Shown here piece after piece: positions 7,735-15,500 of a DNA stretch of 64,000 nt (positions within the stretch are counted from its first letter, which is position 1; each line of letters begins with the position of its first letter). The stretch covers positions 12,290 through 76,289 of the forward strand of contig QMRV01000002.1 in assembly GCA_003649445.1 (NCBI GenBank). The letters run 5' to 3'. Under the pieces are notes generated by a model. That model saw nothing but the letters and a program-made list of their open reading frames with translations. It searched no databases and had not been told where the DNA came from. The stretch is from Thermoprotei archaeon. Lineage in GTDB: Archaea > Thermoproteota > Thermoprotei > Thermofilales > B15-G2. Made by a program: the position numbers and the translations under genes.

Positions 7735-8391
7735 GTGGCAAGTAGTGAGCTCTTAGAGAAAATTGTTTACACTTCTTTTCGGAGAGCATGGGAAGAAGAT
7801 AGAGGAGGCTTTCCTCCGCCAAGCAATATAGTCTACGTAACTGAAATCACTCAATGTCTGCGCAAAAGCTGGTATCAGCGTACTTTAGCTGAGCCGCCGA
7901 GTGATGAAAAAGTAGTACTAATGGTTATGGGTGACGGCGCACACTTCCTGCTTAAAGAAAGTTTTCCACTAGGTGCTGGAGAAGAACTTAAAGAAAAAGA
8001 ATACGAAGGAGTAAAAATACGAGGAAGAGTTGATAGACTACTTGAAGACGCTATAATAGAGTTTAAGACAGTAGCCAAAATACCTCATAAACCTTATGAC
8101 TCTCATGTAGCGCAGTCACAGCTATATATGTGGCTTTTCGATAAACCTAAAGCCTACATAGTCTACGTGAGTAGAAGTAATGGTAAAGTAAAAGTCTTCG
8201 AAGTAAATAGAAATGAAGAAGAAATAGAGAAACTCTTGAAGAGAGTAAAAATGTTTTCAGAAGCCTTATGTAAAGGATGTATTCCAGAGCCCGAAGAATC
8301 TAAGCTATGTAGTTACTGCGAATACTTAAATATATGTACCGCTAACAGAGAAGGTAATGTTAAAAATAATTCAAGTACCGAAAGTAGTTGA
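7735..8391 (+). CDS. Cas4-like RecB-family nuclease (PD-(D/E)XK, Fe-S)
   Basis: The protein matches Cas4/Dna2-type 5'-3' exonucleases. It has Cys41 in VTEITQCLRKSWYQRTL and the nuclease core GRVDRLLEDAIIEFKTVAK (the D and E-x-K catalytic motifs). A Q-x3-Y motif (AQSQLYMWLF) follows, and C-terminal cysteines (CSYCEYLNIC) with Cys41 would hold a 4Fe-4S cluster. No cas genes or repeat arrays are in the window, so this is a stand-alone Cas4-like enzyme, probably for DNA repair or end processing. The GTG at 7735 lies about 38 bp downstream of the TATA-like TTTATAAA at 7693-7700. The SfsA gene overlaps its 3' end by 35 bp. Confidence 0.88.
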   Translation: MASSELLEKIVYTSFRRAWEEDRGGFPPPSNIVYVTEITQCLRKSWYQRTLAEPPSDEKVVLMVMGDGAHFLLKESFPLGAGEELKEKEYEGVKIRGRVDRLLEDAIIEFKTVAKIPHKPYDSHVAQSQLYMWLFDKPKAYIVYVSRSNGKVKVFEVNRNEEEIEKLLKRVKMFSEALCKGCIPEPEESKLCSYCEYLNICTANREGNVKNNSSTESS

Positions 8392-9064
8392 ATGTAAAAT
8401 CATTAGGCGTGAAACTCTCTTCACAGTACTGATTGAAGTAGAAAATAGGATATACAGGGCTCTTTTAAGAAATACCGGTAGATTAATCAACCTAATTAAA
8501 AGAAATTCTAAAGCAATTTGTATACCGAAATCTCATGGTAAGACAGAATATGTATTGCTCGGCGTCGAAATTAAAGGAAACTTATGCTCTATTCTCGACA
8601 CAAATTACCACATGAAGGTATTTGAAACCTTAGCTAAGTCAGACATATTCCCTTGGATTAAAGACTGGTCTATAGAAAAAAGAAATCCTAGGGCATATGA
8701 CTCTGTTCTAGATTACTTAATTAAATCAAGTGACAAAATAGGTTTTCTAGAAATTAAAAGCGCCGTACACTCCAGCGGCATTTATGCGATGTACCCTGAT
8801 GCTCCTTCTCCTCGTGGAATAAGACATTTAAAAACTCTAATTAAGTTGAAAGAACTAGGTTACAGAAGTATCATTGTTTTTGTAGCATCATATCCAGGAG
8901 TAAAAGCATTTTCTCCGCATGCAGACATTTCTCCAGAGTACGCAAAGCTACTTAGAGAAGCCTTAAGTAGAGGTGTTGAAGCATACGCCTTTAATATAGT
9001 TATGAATAGTAAAGGAGAAGTATTTTTAGAAAAGCCTCACCTGCCTTTAAATCTGCCTCTATAG
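8357..9064 (+). CDS. sfsA: SfsA family protein
   Basis: SfsA (sugar fermentation stimulation protein) is an OB-fold plus PD-(D/E)XK-like protein with reported nucleic-acid binding. The diagnostic C-terminal stretch is present: YPDAPSPRGIRHLKTLIKL, then GYRSIIVFVASYPGVKAFSP, then ISPEYAKLLREALSRGVEAYA. FLEIKSA corresponds to the D/E-x-K core. The 235-residue length is usual. The start ATG at 8357 lies inside the end of the Cas4-like gene, so the two nuclease-fold proteins form an operon. The 3' end overlaps the convergent 9037-9603 gene by 28 bp. Confidence 0.92.
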   Translation: MLKIIQVPKVVECKIIRRETLFTVLIEVENRIYRALLRNTGRLINLIKRNSKAICIPKSHGKTEYVLLGVEIKGNLCSILDTNYHMKVFETLAKSDIFPWIKDWSIEKRNPRAYDSVLDYLIKSSDKIGFLEIKSAVHSSGIYAMYPDAPSPRGIRHLKTLIKLKELGYRSIIVFVASYPGVKAFSPHADISPEYAKLLREALSRGVEAYAFNIVMNSKGEVFLEKPHLPLNLPL

Positions 9065-9603
9065 CGCCTCCTTCTAGCTAAAATCACTTTAATGTTCCTT
9101 CTGTTGCTGAAAACATATTTCATGATTCTGACATATTTTCTTGAAGGACAGTATACTCTTACCCGGTGACCGGGATGTGATTCAGCCCACTTCGCTATTA
9201 ATTTAATTATACTCGGCTTAATTTTACTTAAGTAGAACACATCATACGATATTCCTTTAATAACTCTAGTTAAAAGAGGCCCTGGTCTTCTATGAAGTCT
9301 CAACGGCAGTTTACACATCGACAATATTGTATTTACTTCGTATACTGAAAGGTCTCCTGGAATAACTACTAGCTCTCCTTCAATTGTTTTGAGTTTTACT
9401 TTAACTTTGTCTTTCCTAATACTTAAAGTAATACATGCCACTTTACTGTCGTTTAGTATTGCTTCCCTAAGCGCGTCAGCTGAGCTAGAATTCTCTATAA
9501 AGTATTTATTTCCGCTTATTCTAGGAGATTTGCTCCTTTTTGTTGTAATTCGGAATTTTCTCTCAAGAAGTGATAAAGAATAAGGGTCAATAATCATATT
9601 CAT
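9037..9603 (-). CDS. Hypothetical basic protein downstream of a beta-CASP nuclease
   Basis: I do not recognise this 188-residue protein. It has many Arg and Lys residues and ends in the strongly basic RRRRYRGRFKGR, which suggests RNA or DNA binding. The middle (ITLSIRKDKVKVKLKTIEGE) looks like paired beta strands, and a second half with alternating hydrophobic segments (VFYLSKIKPSIIKLIAKWAE) looks alpha/beta. The ATG at 9603 overlaps the stop of the beta-CASP nuclease as ATGA. The tight coupling suggests an accessory RNA-binding partner for that nuclease; this is inference. Confidence 0.7.
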   Translation of the reverse strand: MNMIIDPYSLSLLERKFRITTKRSKSPRISGNKYFIENSSSADALREAILNDSKVACITLSIRKDKVKVKLKTIEGELVVIPGDLSVYEVNTILSMCKLPLRLHRRPGPLLTRVIKGISYDVFYLSKIKPSIIKLIAKWAESHPGHRVRVYCPSRKYVRIMKYVFSNRRNIKVILARRRRYRGRFKGR

Positions 9604-10922
9604 AGTTTCAGCCTCATATTTTCAGACGAAATTATTGGATTGTATGCGTGTAGGTGCTTAGCCAAAGCTTCTTTTGATTCTCTGCTTCCGTGAATAAGGA
9701 GTATTCTTTTAGGCTTTACTAGTCTAGCAAATTGAAGTAGTCCTCTTTTGTCACTATGAAGTGATAGCGGCAATATACTTACTTCTGCTTTAACTTCTAC
9801 TTTACTGCCACCCATCTCCAGTAATCGCTCTCCTCGCACTACATTGTATGCCAGTGTTCCTTCGGGAATATTTGTTGTAGCAAAAATTACGGCATTTTTC
9901 TCTGAAGGTGCTATTTTCTTAAAGTAAAAGAGACTCGTAATACCGCTTAAGTACTCTCCACTAGAAATTATTACGCATGGCTCATTTTCTTCAACTAATT
10001 TTTCTCTTGTAATAGAATCGACTTTCTTTACTGCCTTAGAAAGCACCCTAGCGTTTTTCACTCTAGTAAATTTTCTAAAAGTTATCAGTGTATCATAGAG
10101 TTTTGCTGCAAGACCGTCTATGTATACTTCTAAATTCCAGGGAATTAACCCCTCTTTTTTGCATTTATCTATCATAAGTGCTATTTCCCCCGGCTTGTTT
10201 ATTGCACCTGTAACTATTAGTACTTTACCTTTTCTTTTTACAGTTTTATTTATTTTATTTGATAAAATCTTTAAAAGATCTTTAAAATTTACTACTTCCC
10301 TATTGCCGTAGCTAGACTCCATTATCATTAAATCGCATCTCTCGAATTCTTCGTAAAGCAAAGACCCAGCTATTTTGCTTTGAACACCGTAGTGGAGCAT
10401 ACTTTTTTCCCACTTAAAGTCGCTAGTTATCAGAATCGTTTTCTCTCCTCGTATAAGTACCATTGCTGAGCCGATTATATGTTCTGAGCTATAGAAGCTT
10501 ACTGTAAAATCTCCTACATTAATTTCTTCAAAAAACTTCAGTGCTTTCATTCCTTTCCTAGTTTCTAGAACATCTTTTACGCTATAAGCTGAGTTTTCTC
10601 CAAGCACTTTAACACTATTAAGTAAGACTCTTTTTACTAAAGGTCTTGTAGGCTCTGTAGAATATATTGGTCCCGAGTATCCCCATTTAAGCAAGTAGGG
10701 GAGAGCCCCCACATGGTCTAAATGTGCATGAGTAATGAATACTGCTTCAATTCTATTGACTAGATTTTTTAACTCTACGGGAAACTTCTTTGGAACAATT
10801 TCGTCGTCTTCAAATACCTTCAAGCCAAAATCTACTAAAATAGCTCTTCCTCTATTATCTTCTACTAAAATAGATGTTGCTCCGGCCTCGCTCCCGCCTA
10901 GTACACTAACTCTCATTCCCAC
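9600..10922 (-). CDS. Metallo-beta-lactamase/beta-CASP RNase (aCPSF2-like)
   Basis: This is a zinc-dependent ribonuclease of the CPSF73/RNase J superfamily. The motifs are HAHLDHVGALP (motif 2), SSEHIIGSAM (motif 3 His), ITSDFKWEKS (motif 4 Asp), and MESSYGNRE (beta-CASP motif A). LSLHSDKRGLL and ILLIHGSRESKEAL supply the late His motifs. At 440 residues and without N-terminal KH domains, it resembles archaeal aCPSF2 more than aCPSF1. It probably acts in RNA 3'-end processing or decay. It heads an operon with the basic hypothetical protein downstream. Confidence 0.88.
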   Translation of the reverse strand: MGMRVSVLGGSEAGATSILVEDNRGRAILVDFGLKVFEDDEIVPKKFPVELKNLVNRIEAVFITHAHLDHVGALPYLLKWGYSGPIYSTEPTRPLVKRVLLNSVKVLGENSAYSVKDVLETRKGMKALKFFEEINVGDFTVSFYSSEHIIGSAMVLIRGEKTILITSDFKWEKSMLHYGVQSKIAGSLLYEEFERCDLMIMESSYGNREVVNFKDLLKILSNKINKTVKRKGKVLIVTGAINKPGEIALMIDKCKKEGLIPWNLEVYIDGLAAKLYDTLITFRKFTRVKNARVLSKAVKKVDSITREKLVEENEPCVIISSGEYLSGITSLFYFKKIAPSEKNAVIFATTNIPEGTLAYNVVRGERLLEMGGSKVEVKAEVSILPLSLHSDKRGLLQFARLVKPKRILLIHGSRESKEALAKHLHAYNPIISSENMRLKL

Positions 10923-11043
10923 TATTCGATTTCACAATGAAAAATATGGTTTTCCACACGATTTTTCACGAGAATCCGATGAATAAAAGATTGTTAAGTT
11001 TCTGTGCTTTATTATCGAATATATGCTATTAATTAGCAGATTC

Positions 11044-11061
11044 TGAGAGAACTAGCTCTCA
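11044..11061. repeat. Small inverted repeat in the purB upstream region
   Basis: TGAGAG and CTCTCA form a perfect 6-bp stem with a 6-nt loop. The surrounding 268-bp gap (10923-11190) holds no gene that I can support, only AT-rich sequence, this hairpin and the purB box A. Function unknown. Confidence 0.35.
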
Positions 11062-11162
11062 TCCTATCATGTTCTTTCTCAATAAATGCAGAACTGAGAA
11101 TTTAATGCCACAAGAAAAGATAGCTATATTGCTTTTATTACCTCATGTCAGAGGGAAAATAC

Positions 11163-11170
11163 CTTATATT
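11163..11170 (+). promoter_or_regulatory. Box A promoter of purB
   Basis: CTTATATT lies about 25 bp upstream of the purB GTG at 11191, consistent with leaderless transcription. Confidence 0.45.
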
Positions 11171-11190
11171 GCTTAAACTCTATGTAGTTC

Positions 11191-12546
11191 GTGCCTATAT
11201 GTCCTATAGACACATCCAGATACGGTAGTCCTGAGATAAAAGAAATTTTTGAGGAAAAAACCAGGCTAAAATATTTACTGCGCGTGGAGCTAGCTTTAGT
11301 TAAAGCTTTAACTGATACAGGTTTTATTCCAGAAAATGTTCCCGGCAAGATCGAAGAGAACTTGAACAAAGTAAAGCTTAGCCGAGTGAAAGAAATAGAG
11401 AAAAAAATTGGGCACGAGCTAATGGCAGTTGTTGAAGCTTTATGTGAAGCATGCGGAGACTACGCAAAGTATATACACGTAGGTGCTACTAGCAACGATA
11501 TACTCGACACCGCTACAAGTCTCCAGCTGAAAGATGCCTTGAATATTATCGAAAAGAAACTTGTAAAACTAATCACTCTTTTGCGCGACAAAGCAAAGAA
11601 GTACAGAGACCTAGTAATGGTCGGTAGAACTCACGGCCAGCATGCATCACCAGTAACTCTCGGTTTTAAGTTCGCTGTCTATGCATGTGAGATGGCTAGA
11701 AATCTCGAGAGACTCCAAGAGTCAAAGAAAAGAGTCCTTGTATGCAAATTAGGAGGCCCTGTAGGAACTATGGCTGCATACGGAGATAAAGGATTTTTAG
11801 TTGAGAAAAAGTTCTCAGAATACGTAGGTCTGCCTCCAGCTGAAATATACACACAAGTTCTTGACAGAGATAGGTACGCTGAGCTTATTTTGTGGTGTTC
11901 TCTACTAGCGTCCAGCCTAGATAAAATAGCCACTGAAATAAGAAATCTTCAGCGAACAGAAATAATGGAATTAGCAGAAGGATTTAAGTATGGAGTTCAA
12001 GTAGGTAGCAGCTCTATGCCACATAAAGCCAATCCAATTAAATCAGAAAAAGTATCAGGATTAGCTAAAGTGATGAGAGGACTTGTTGTACCAGCGTTAG
12101 AAAATATTCCTCTGTGGCATGAAAGAGACTTAACAAACTCATCTAGCGAGAGATTCACTATACCTCTTGCACTCATTATTTTGGATGAAATGCTTAGAAC
12201 TATGATTGAAGTTATTGAAACTCTTGTAGTATTTCCAGAAAACATTAAAAGAAACCTGGAGCTAACTCAAGGCAGAGCTATGTCAGAGGCTATAGTCATG
12301 AAGTTATTTTCGAAAGGTGTCAGTAGAAGAGAAGCTTACTATCGAGTGAAAAAACTTGTAGAAAAATCATTACTAGAAAAGAAAAGTTTCAAAGAAGTGT
12401 TGATGACAGACAACTTTATAAGAAAATATCTATCGCCAAACGAAATTGAGGAGGCTTTAAAACCAGAGAACTTTCTCGGAGAATATTCAAGATTAATTGA
12501 TAGAGCGTTGAATTATGCTAATAGAGTAATCGAGAAAAGTTCTTAA
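11191..12546 (+). CDS. purB: Adenylosuccinate lyase
   Basis: PurB catalyses two fumarate-releasing steps of purine synthesis: SAICAR to AICAR, and adenylosuccinate to AMP. The superfamily signature SSSMPHKANPIKSEK is found near residue 273. The TSNDILDTATSLQLKDAL and GRTHGQHASPVTLGFKFAVY regions supply the other active-site motifs, including the catalytic His. The 451-residue length is normal. The GTG start gives MPICPIDTSRYGSPEI, which aligns with the usual N-terminus. guaB and guaA lie 15 kb away, so purine genes are scattered. Confidence 0.97.
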   Translation: MPICPIDTSRYGSPEIKEIFEEKTRLKYLLRVELALVKALTDTGFIPENVPGKIEENLNKVKLSRVKEIEKKIGHELMAVVEALCEACGDYAKYIHVGATSNDILDTATSLQLKDALNIIEKKLVKLITLLRDKAKKYRDLVMVGRTHGQHASPVTLGFKFAVYACEMARNLERLQESKKRVLVCKLGGPVGTMAAYGDKGFLVEKKFSEYVGLPPAEIYTQVLDRDRYAELILWCSLLASSLDKIATEIRNLQRTEIMELAEGFKYGVQVGSSSMPHKANPIKSEKVSGLAKVMRGLVVPALENIPLWHERDLTNSSSERFTIPLALIILDEMLRTMIEVIETLVVFPENIKRNLELTQGRAMSEAIVMKLFSKGVSRREAYYRVKKLVEKSLLEKKSFKEVLMTDNFIRKYLSPNEIEEALKPENFLGEYSRLIDRALNYANRVIEKSS

Positions 12547-13149
12547 CTATTTTTCCCTCAGATATTCGTATTCGTCTATTTTTGCTAAAATATCGCAGAA
12601 TCTACTCATTATATTCCATCCTTTAATTAAGACACTGTTCAAAATCTCAGCCACTATCTTTAGGTCATTTACTATGACTATATCTCCGCGCTTCAGGGGT
12701 ATGTCGACTCTATCTACTGCCCTCAGCTCAACAACTACTTCTTCTTCTAAAGAAATAACTCCTCCATGCTTAAATCCTACTCTCCTAGCCATTTTATTTA
12801 ACCAGTTAGCTGATGAAATATCTCTACAAGCTACATGCACTATAGGCCCTTGGGCAGAAGCCCAAAGAATTCTTTTTGCCTCTTTTTGTAAAATTTGTCT
12901 AAGATATTCTTCTGCTACAAGGTCGTGAGTCTTAGCTAAAACATCTCCGTGGTCAAAGCCCCAAGGCGCATCTGAGTCGTAGAAAATTATTCTCCCACTA
13001 CAGCTACTCGTCGTACTATAGTCTGGCAGCCTGTTTATATGGTTTACAAGTTCATCTATTTTTTCGTCAAAATATCCTATTCTTTTATCTCTCTCTATTC
13101 TCTTTAAGCGATTTCTTTTGCGTTTGAACCATTCTCTAGAACTTATCAC
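12547..13149 (-). CDS. taw3: tRNA wybutosine-synthesising protein TYW3/Taw3
   Basis: TYW3 methylates N4 of the tricyclic base in the wyosine pathway at position 37 of tRNA-Phe. The family hallmark TTSSCSGRI is near residue 46, after the basic start FKRKRNRLKRIERDKRIGYFD and DELVNHINRL. WASAQGPIVHVACRD and VGFKHGGVI are later conserved blocks. The length of 200 is typical of archaeal forms. The stop lies directly against the purB stop (convergent). The presence of TYW3 supports an archaeal host. Confidence 0.92.
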   Translation of the reverse strand: MISSREWFKRKRNRLKRIERDKRIGYFDEKIDELVNHINRLPDYSTTSSCSGRIIFYDSDAPWGFDHGDVLAKTHDLVAEEYLRQILQKEAKRILWASAQGPIVHVACRDISSANWLNKMARRVGFKHGGVISLEEEVVVELRAVDRVDIPLKRGDIVIVNDLKIVAEILNSVLIKGWNIMSRFCDILAKIDEYEYLREK

Positions 13150-13172
13150 TAGTATACTTAGAACTCAATAAG

Positions 13173-13180
13173 TTTAAATT
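13173..13180 (+). promoter_or_regulatory. Box A promoter of the PRC-barrel gene
   Basis: TTTAAATT lies about 30 bp upstream of the ATG at 13207, between two divergent genes. Confidence 0.45.
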
Positions 13181-13206
13181 CTACGCTTCTAAAAATATAC
13201 GAGAGT

Positions 13207-13629
13207 ATGAGTGAAAAGAAAAGCATTCCAAGATCTAAGATTATAGGCATGCAAGTGTATGACCCTGAAGCTTACTACGTAGGCACTGTAAAAGATGTAG
13301 GACTTGTGCCGGGAGAAACAGCTGAATTTACACTTATTATTCAGGCTAAAACAGGCGCCACAATAGAAGTTCCCTGGAAAACCGTTGAGAAAGTAGGAGA
13401 CATAATTATTCTTAAAGAAAAAGTAGAAATACCGTCACCACCTACTCCGCCAGCTGCTCCTGTTGCACCAGCTCCCACACCCACGGTTGAGGGAAAAGGC
13501 AAAATATCGCTACCCTTCTTTAAGAAGAAAGAAGAGCGCATATGTCCTAAGTGCGGTAAACCAGCTACTTGGATAGAGCAGTACAAGCGCTGGTACTGCT
13601 ATAACTGCAGAGAATATCTTCCACCGTAA
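13207..13629 (+). CDS. PRC-barrel protein with C-terminal zinc ribbon
   Basis: Residues 1-65 form a PRC-barrel (IIGMQVYDPEAYYVGTVKD, then IEVPWKTVEKVGDIIILKE), the fold found in RimM and the photosynthetic reaction centre H subunit. A Pro/Ala-rich linker follows (about residues 75-100). The C-terminus is a zinc ribbon with two CxxC knuckles (CPKCGKPATW and CYNCREYLPP). The architecture suggests an RNA- or ribosome-related adaptor; the exact role is unknown. It is monocistronic. The T-rich stretch downstream may end its transcript. Confidence 0.8.
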   Translation: MSEKKSIPRSKIIGMQVYDPEAYYVGTVKDVGLVPGETAEFTLIIQAKTGATIEVPWKTVEKVGDIIILKEKVEIPSPPTPPAAPVAPAPTPTVEGKGKISLPFFKKKEERICPKCGKPATWIEQYKRWYCYNCREYLPP

Positions 13630-13643
13630 AAAACAATTAATTC

Positions 13644-13663
13644 AAATTAAAAATTATTTATTT
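13644..13663 (+). terminator. Possible T-rich transcription end between convergent genes
   Basis: The gap between two convergent genes contains runs of T (TTATTTATTTTTAATAATC). Archaeal RNA polymerase stops at such tracts. There is no stem-loop, so this rests on composition alone. Confidence 0.3.
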
Positions 13664-14713
13664 TTAATAATCTTTGTAGGGGAACTTAACTACTTCATTT
13701 TTCTTGCCTGAAGCATATATTGCTAGTATTACTTCAATAGAACGCTTGCCCTCGTATCCGTCTACATAGGGTTTTCTATCTTCTCTTACTGCCTGAGCAA
13801 AGTCTTTAATAAGTCTAGCATGATTCTCGGGTGGAACTAGCTCTGGCCGGGCCCAGGAGGCTAACTTACCTGTCTTTTCTTCCTCTATTTTGAGTTTCTT
13901 GCCTTCTGCTTCAGCAAACTTCACTGTTTCTCCTTCAATCAGTATAGCTCCTTCAGTGCCGTGAATTTCAAGTCTCGTCGGGAAGCCTGGATATGTTGCA
14001 GTGCTTCCTTCAATTACTCCTATAGCTCCGTTCTTGAATCTTATTACTGCTGCAGCAAGATCTTCTACTTCAATGTTATGTGCCACTGTGTCTATTTGAG
14101 CCCAGAGATAATCTGGCTCGCCTAGCATCCATACTAGAAGATCTATAGTGTGTATTGCTTGGTTTATTAAAGCTCCTCCTCCTTCAGTAGCCCATCTTCC
14201 TCTCCAGCGACTTTTATCATAGTATTCTTGAGTTCTATGCCACTTAACTACAGCTTCCCCTAATATTATCTTGCCGAGCTCTCCTGCATCTATCAATTTC
14301 TTCATTTTTCTGAACTTAGGGTCAAATCTACTCTGAAGAATTACTCCTAGCTTAACTCCCTTCTTTTCGGCTCTTCTTATCATTTCATCGGCTTCTCTAA
14401 TGCTTATAGCCATAGGTTTATCTACAAGAACATGTAGCCCCTCGTCAATAGCATCTATGGCAATAGGGAAGTGCAGGTAGTGTGGAGTACATATTGCTAC
14501 AGCCTCTATACCTGCCTTCCTAAACATTTCCTTGTAGTCTGAGTACCACTGTGAAATACCATGTTTTTCGGCAAAAGCTTTAGCTCTTTCAGGACGAGCG
14601 CTCGCTACGGCTATTAGCTCTACTACATTTTCTTCTTTTATTACGGAAACTGCCCTAGCAACAAAGTCTGCTCCTACACCGGCTCCAACGAGACCTAGTT
14701 TAAGAGGCTTCAC
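13664..14713 (-). CDS. Gfo/Idh/MocA family NAD(P)-dependent oxidoreductase
   Basis: The enzyme acts on a sugar or cyclitol hydroxyl with NAD(P). The N-terminal Rossmann fold has GLVGAGVGADFVARAV at residues 7-22. The EKP-type motif appears as VDKPMAIS, with Lys as the expected catalytic residue, and GGGALINQAIHTIDLL carries the C-terminal domain's conserved His and Asp. At 349 residues it is full length. Substrate cannot be read from sequence, and no sugar pathway genes flank it directly. Confidence 0.92.
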   Translation of the reverse strand: MKPLKLGLVGAGVGADFVARAVSVIKEENVVELIAVASARPERAKAFAEKHGISQWYSDYKEMFRKAGIEAVAICTPHYLHFPIAIDAIDEGLHVLVDKPMAISIREADEMIRRAEKKGVKLGVILQSRFDPKFRKMKKLIDAGELGKIILGEAVVKWHRTQEYYDKSRWRGRWATEGGGALINQAIHTIDLLVWMLGEPDYLWAQIDTVAHNIEVEDLAAAVIRFKNGAIGVIEGSTATYPGFPTRLEIHGTEGAILIEGETVKFAEAEGKKLKIEEEKTGKLASWARPELVPPENHARLIKDFAQAVREDRKPYVDGYEGKRSIEVILAIYASGKKNEVVKFPYKDY

Positions 14714-14791
14714 AAAAATAATTCTTTTAGAAGAAATTTAAGCCTTTAGAGCTTAAATGCTAGCTCGGCGCGAAAATAATATAAGTTCAGA

Positions 14792-14799
14792 CTTAAATC
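14792..14799 (+). promoter_or_regulatory. Box A for the 14822 small ORF
   Basis: CTTAAATC is centred 26 bp upstream of the ATG at 14822, the ideal spacing for a leaderless transcript. It is the main evidence that the small ORF is expressed. Confidence 0.4.
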
Positions 14800-14821
14800 C
14801 CCGTCATTTTTGAAGAACCTC

Positions 14822-14953
14822 ATGAACAGTATAATACACTTAAGGATTGCGAGTGCTAGAATTCTTAGAGAATACCGTGCAAGAGCATTTACGAGATTGA
14901 AAGAGCAAAATAGTGAGAGTTTCGGCAAAGATCTAGACAAAACTAGAAGCTAG
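14822..14953 (+). CDS. Small basic helical protein, 43 residues (candidate)
   Basis: The ORF runs from ATG 14822 to TAG 14953. The product starts MNSIIHLRIASARILREYRA and ends in KDLDKTRS; it is Arg/Lys-rich and likely one amphipathic helix with a polar tail. I know no family for it. Evidence is indirect: a box A at exactly -26, a T5 run just after the stop (near 14970), and no other gene in this 430-bp gap. An opposite-strand ORF of 64 codons over the same DNA has no such signals and is probably noise. Confidence 0.4.
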   Translation: MNSIIHLRIASARILREYRARAFTRLKEQNSESFGKDLDKTRS

Positions 14954-15077
14954 TAGGAATAGAAAAGAATCTTTTTAAAAAAGTAATAAATAGTGAACTA
15001 TACAGTAACACATATTTAACTTTAAGAAATAATTACATAATTTTAAAAGCATAGTATACTAATCAATAACAATAAAG

Positions 15078-15136
15078 TTTATCAGACCCTAGTAACCTCT
15101 TCATCAAGATCAGAGGGCTGCATATTCATCATTATT
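15078..15136 (-). ncRNA. C/D-box guide sRNA candidate 2 (16S rRNA guide predicted)
   Basis: On the minus strand all four boxes match consensus: C ATGATGA (15126-15132), D' CTGA (15110-15113), C' TGATGA (15101-15106), D CTGA (15082-15085). The D' guide is 12 nt (15114-15125) and the D guide 15 nt (15086-15100). The D guide is complementary to CCCUAGUAACC, which from memory matches archaeal 16S rRNA near E. coli position 1345. The fifth-nucleotide rule would then methylate the U of CCCUAG. It lies just downstream of the 15144-15464 gene on the same strand and may be cotranscribed. Confidence 0.8.
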
Positions 15137-15143
15137 TTAACAT

Positions 15144-15464
15144 TCATTCAATTAATTCTCTAGTTATATTTTCTTCATCCACTTCAATTACTGGTATATT
15201 CACGAAACGGGTATCTCTGTTTACTTCATTACCATACGATATTCTTCCTTCTAAAACATTGTAATGAATATATTTCTTGTTTATAGGCTTATCTAAGATA
15301 ACATAGTATACTATAAGTTTTTGGCCAGCAGTACCATAGATATAGTAAACGTGTTTATTTTCTCCGTAAGTGCTGTGAAAAAGTAGTGGTCTTTGGCTTG
15401 TCACTATCAGTCTTACTAAGTCTTCGAGCGACTTGAACTTCATGTAGGTTATGTTTTTACTCAT
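15144..15464 (-). CDS. Hypothetical protein, 106 residues
   Basis: I do not recognise this protein. It is soluble, has no signal peptide, and is predicted alpha/beta: an N-terminal helix (FKSLEDLVRLIVTSQRP), then several strands (KHVYYIYGTAGQKLIVYYVI and later). The pattern is like a small domain that binds a ligand or protein. It lies downstream of the giant permease gene on the same strand (37-bp gap), so it may be cotranscribed with it and with the C/D sRNA. Confidence 0.6.
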   Translation of the reverse strand: MSKNITYMKFKSLEDLVRLIVTSQRPLLFHSTYGENKHVYYIYGTAGQKLIVYYVILDKPINKKYIHYNVLEGRISYGNEVNRDTRFVNIPVIEVDEENITRELIE

Positions 15465-15500
15465 ACTGTCATATATTTCAATTTACACTATTTATTTAAA

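Noticed and set aside
7735..8391. Cas4-like nuclease as part of a CRISPR system
   Set aside because: No cas1, cas2 or other cas genes and no regularly spaced repeats are in the window. Stand-alone Cas4-like proteins are common in archaea.
10977..11047. C/D sRNA upstream of purB (GATGAAT ... CTGA)
   Set aside because: C and D are about 65 nt apart with no usable D' and C' boxes between them.
11044..11061. Riboswitch or terminator hairpin before purB
   Set aside because: Only a 6-bp stem, no T-run after it, and no known aptamer pattern. Listed as a plain inverted repeat.
14746..14940. 64-codon minus-strand ORF
   Set aside because: No promoter or ribosome-binding signal, no family likeness, and it overlaps the better supported small plus-strand ORF.
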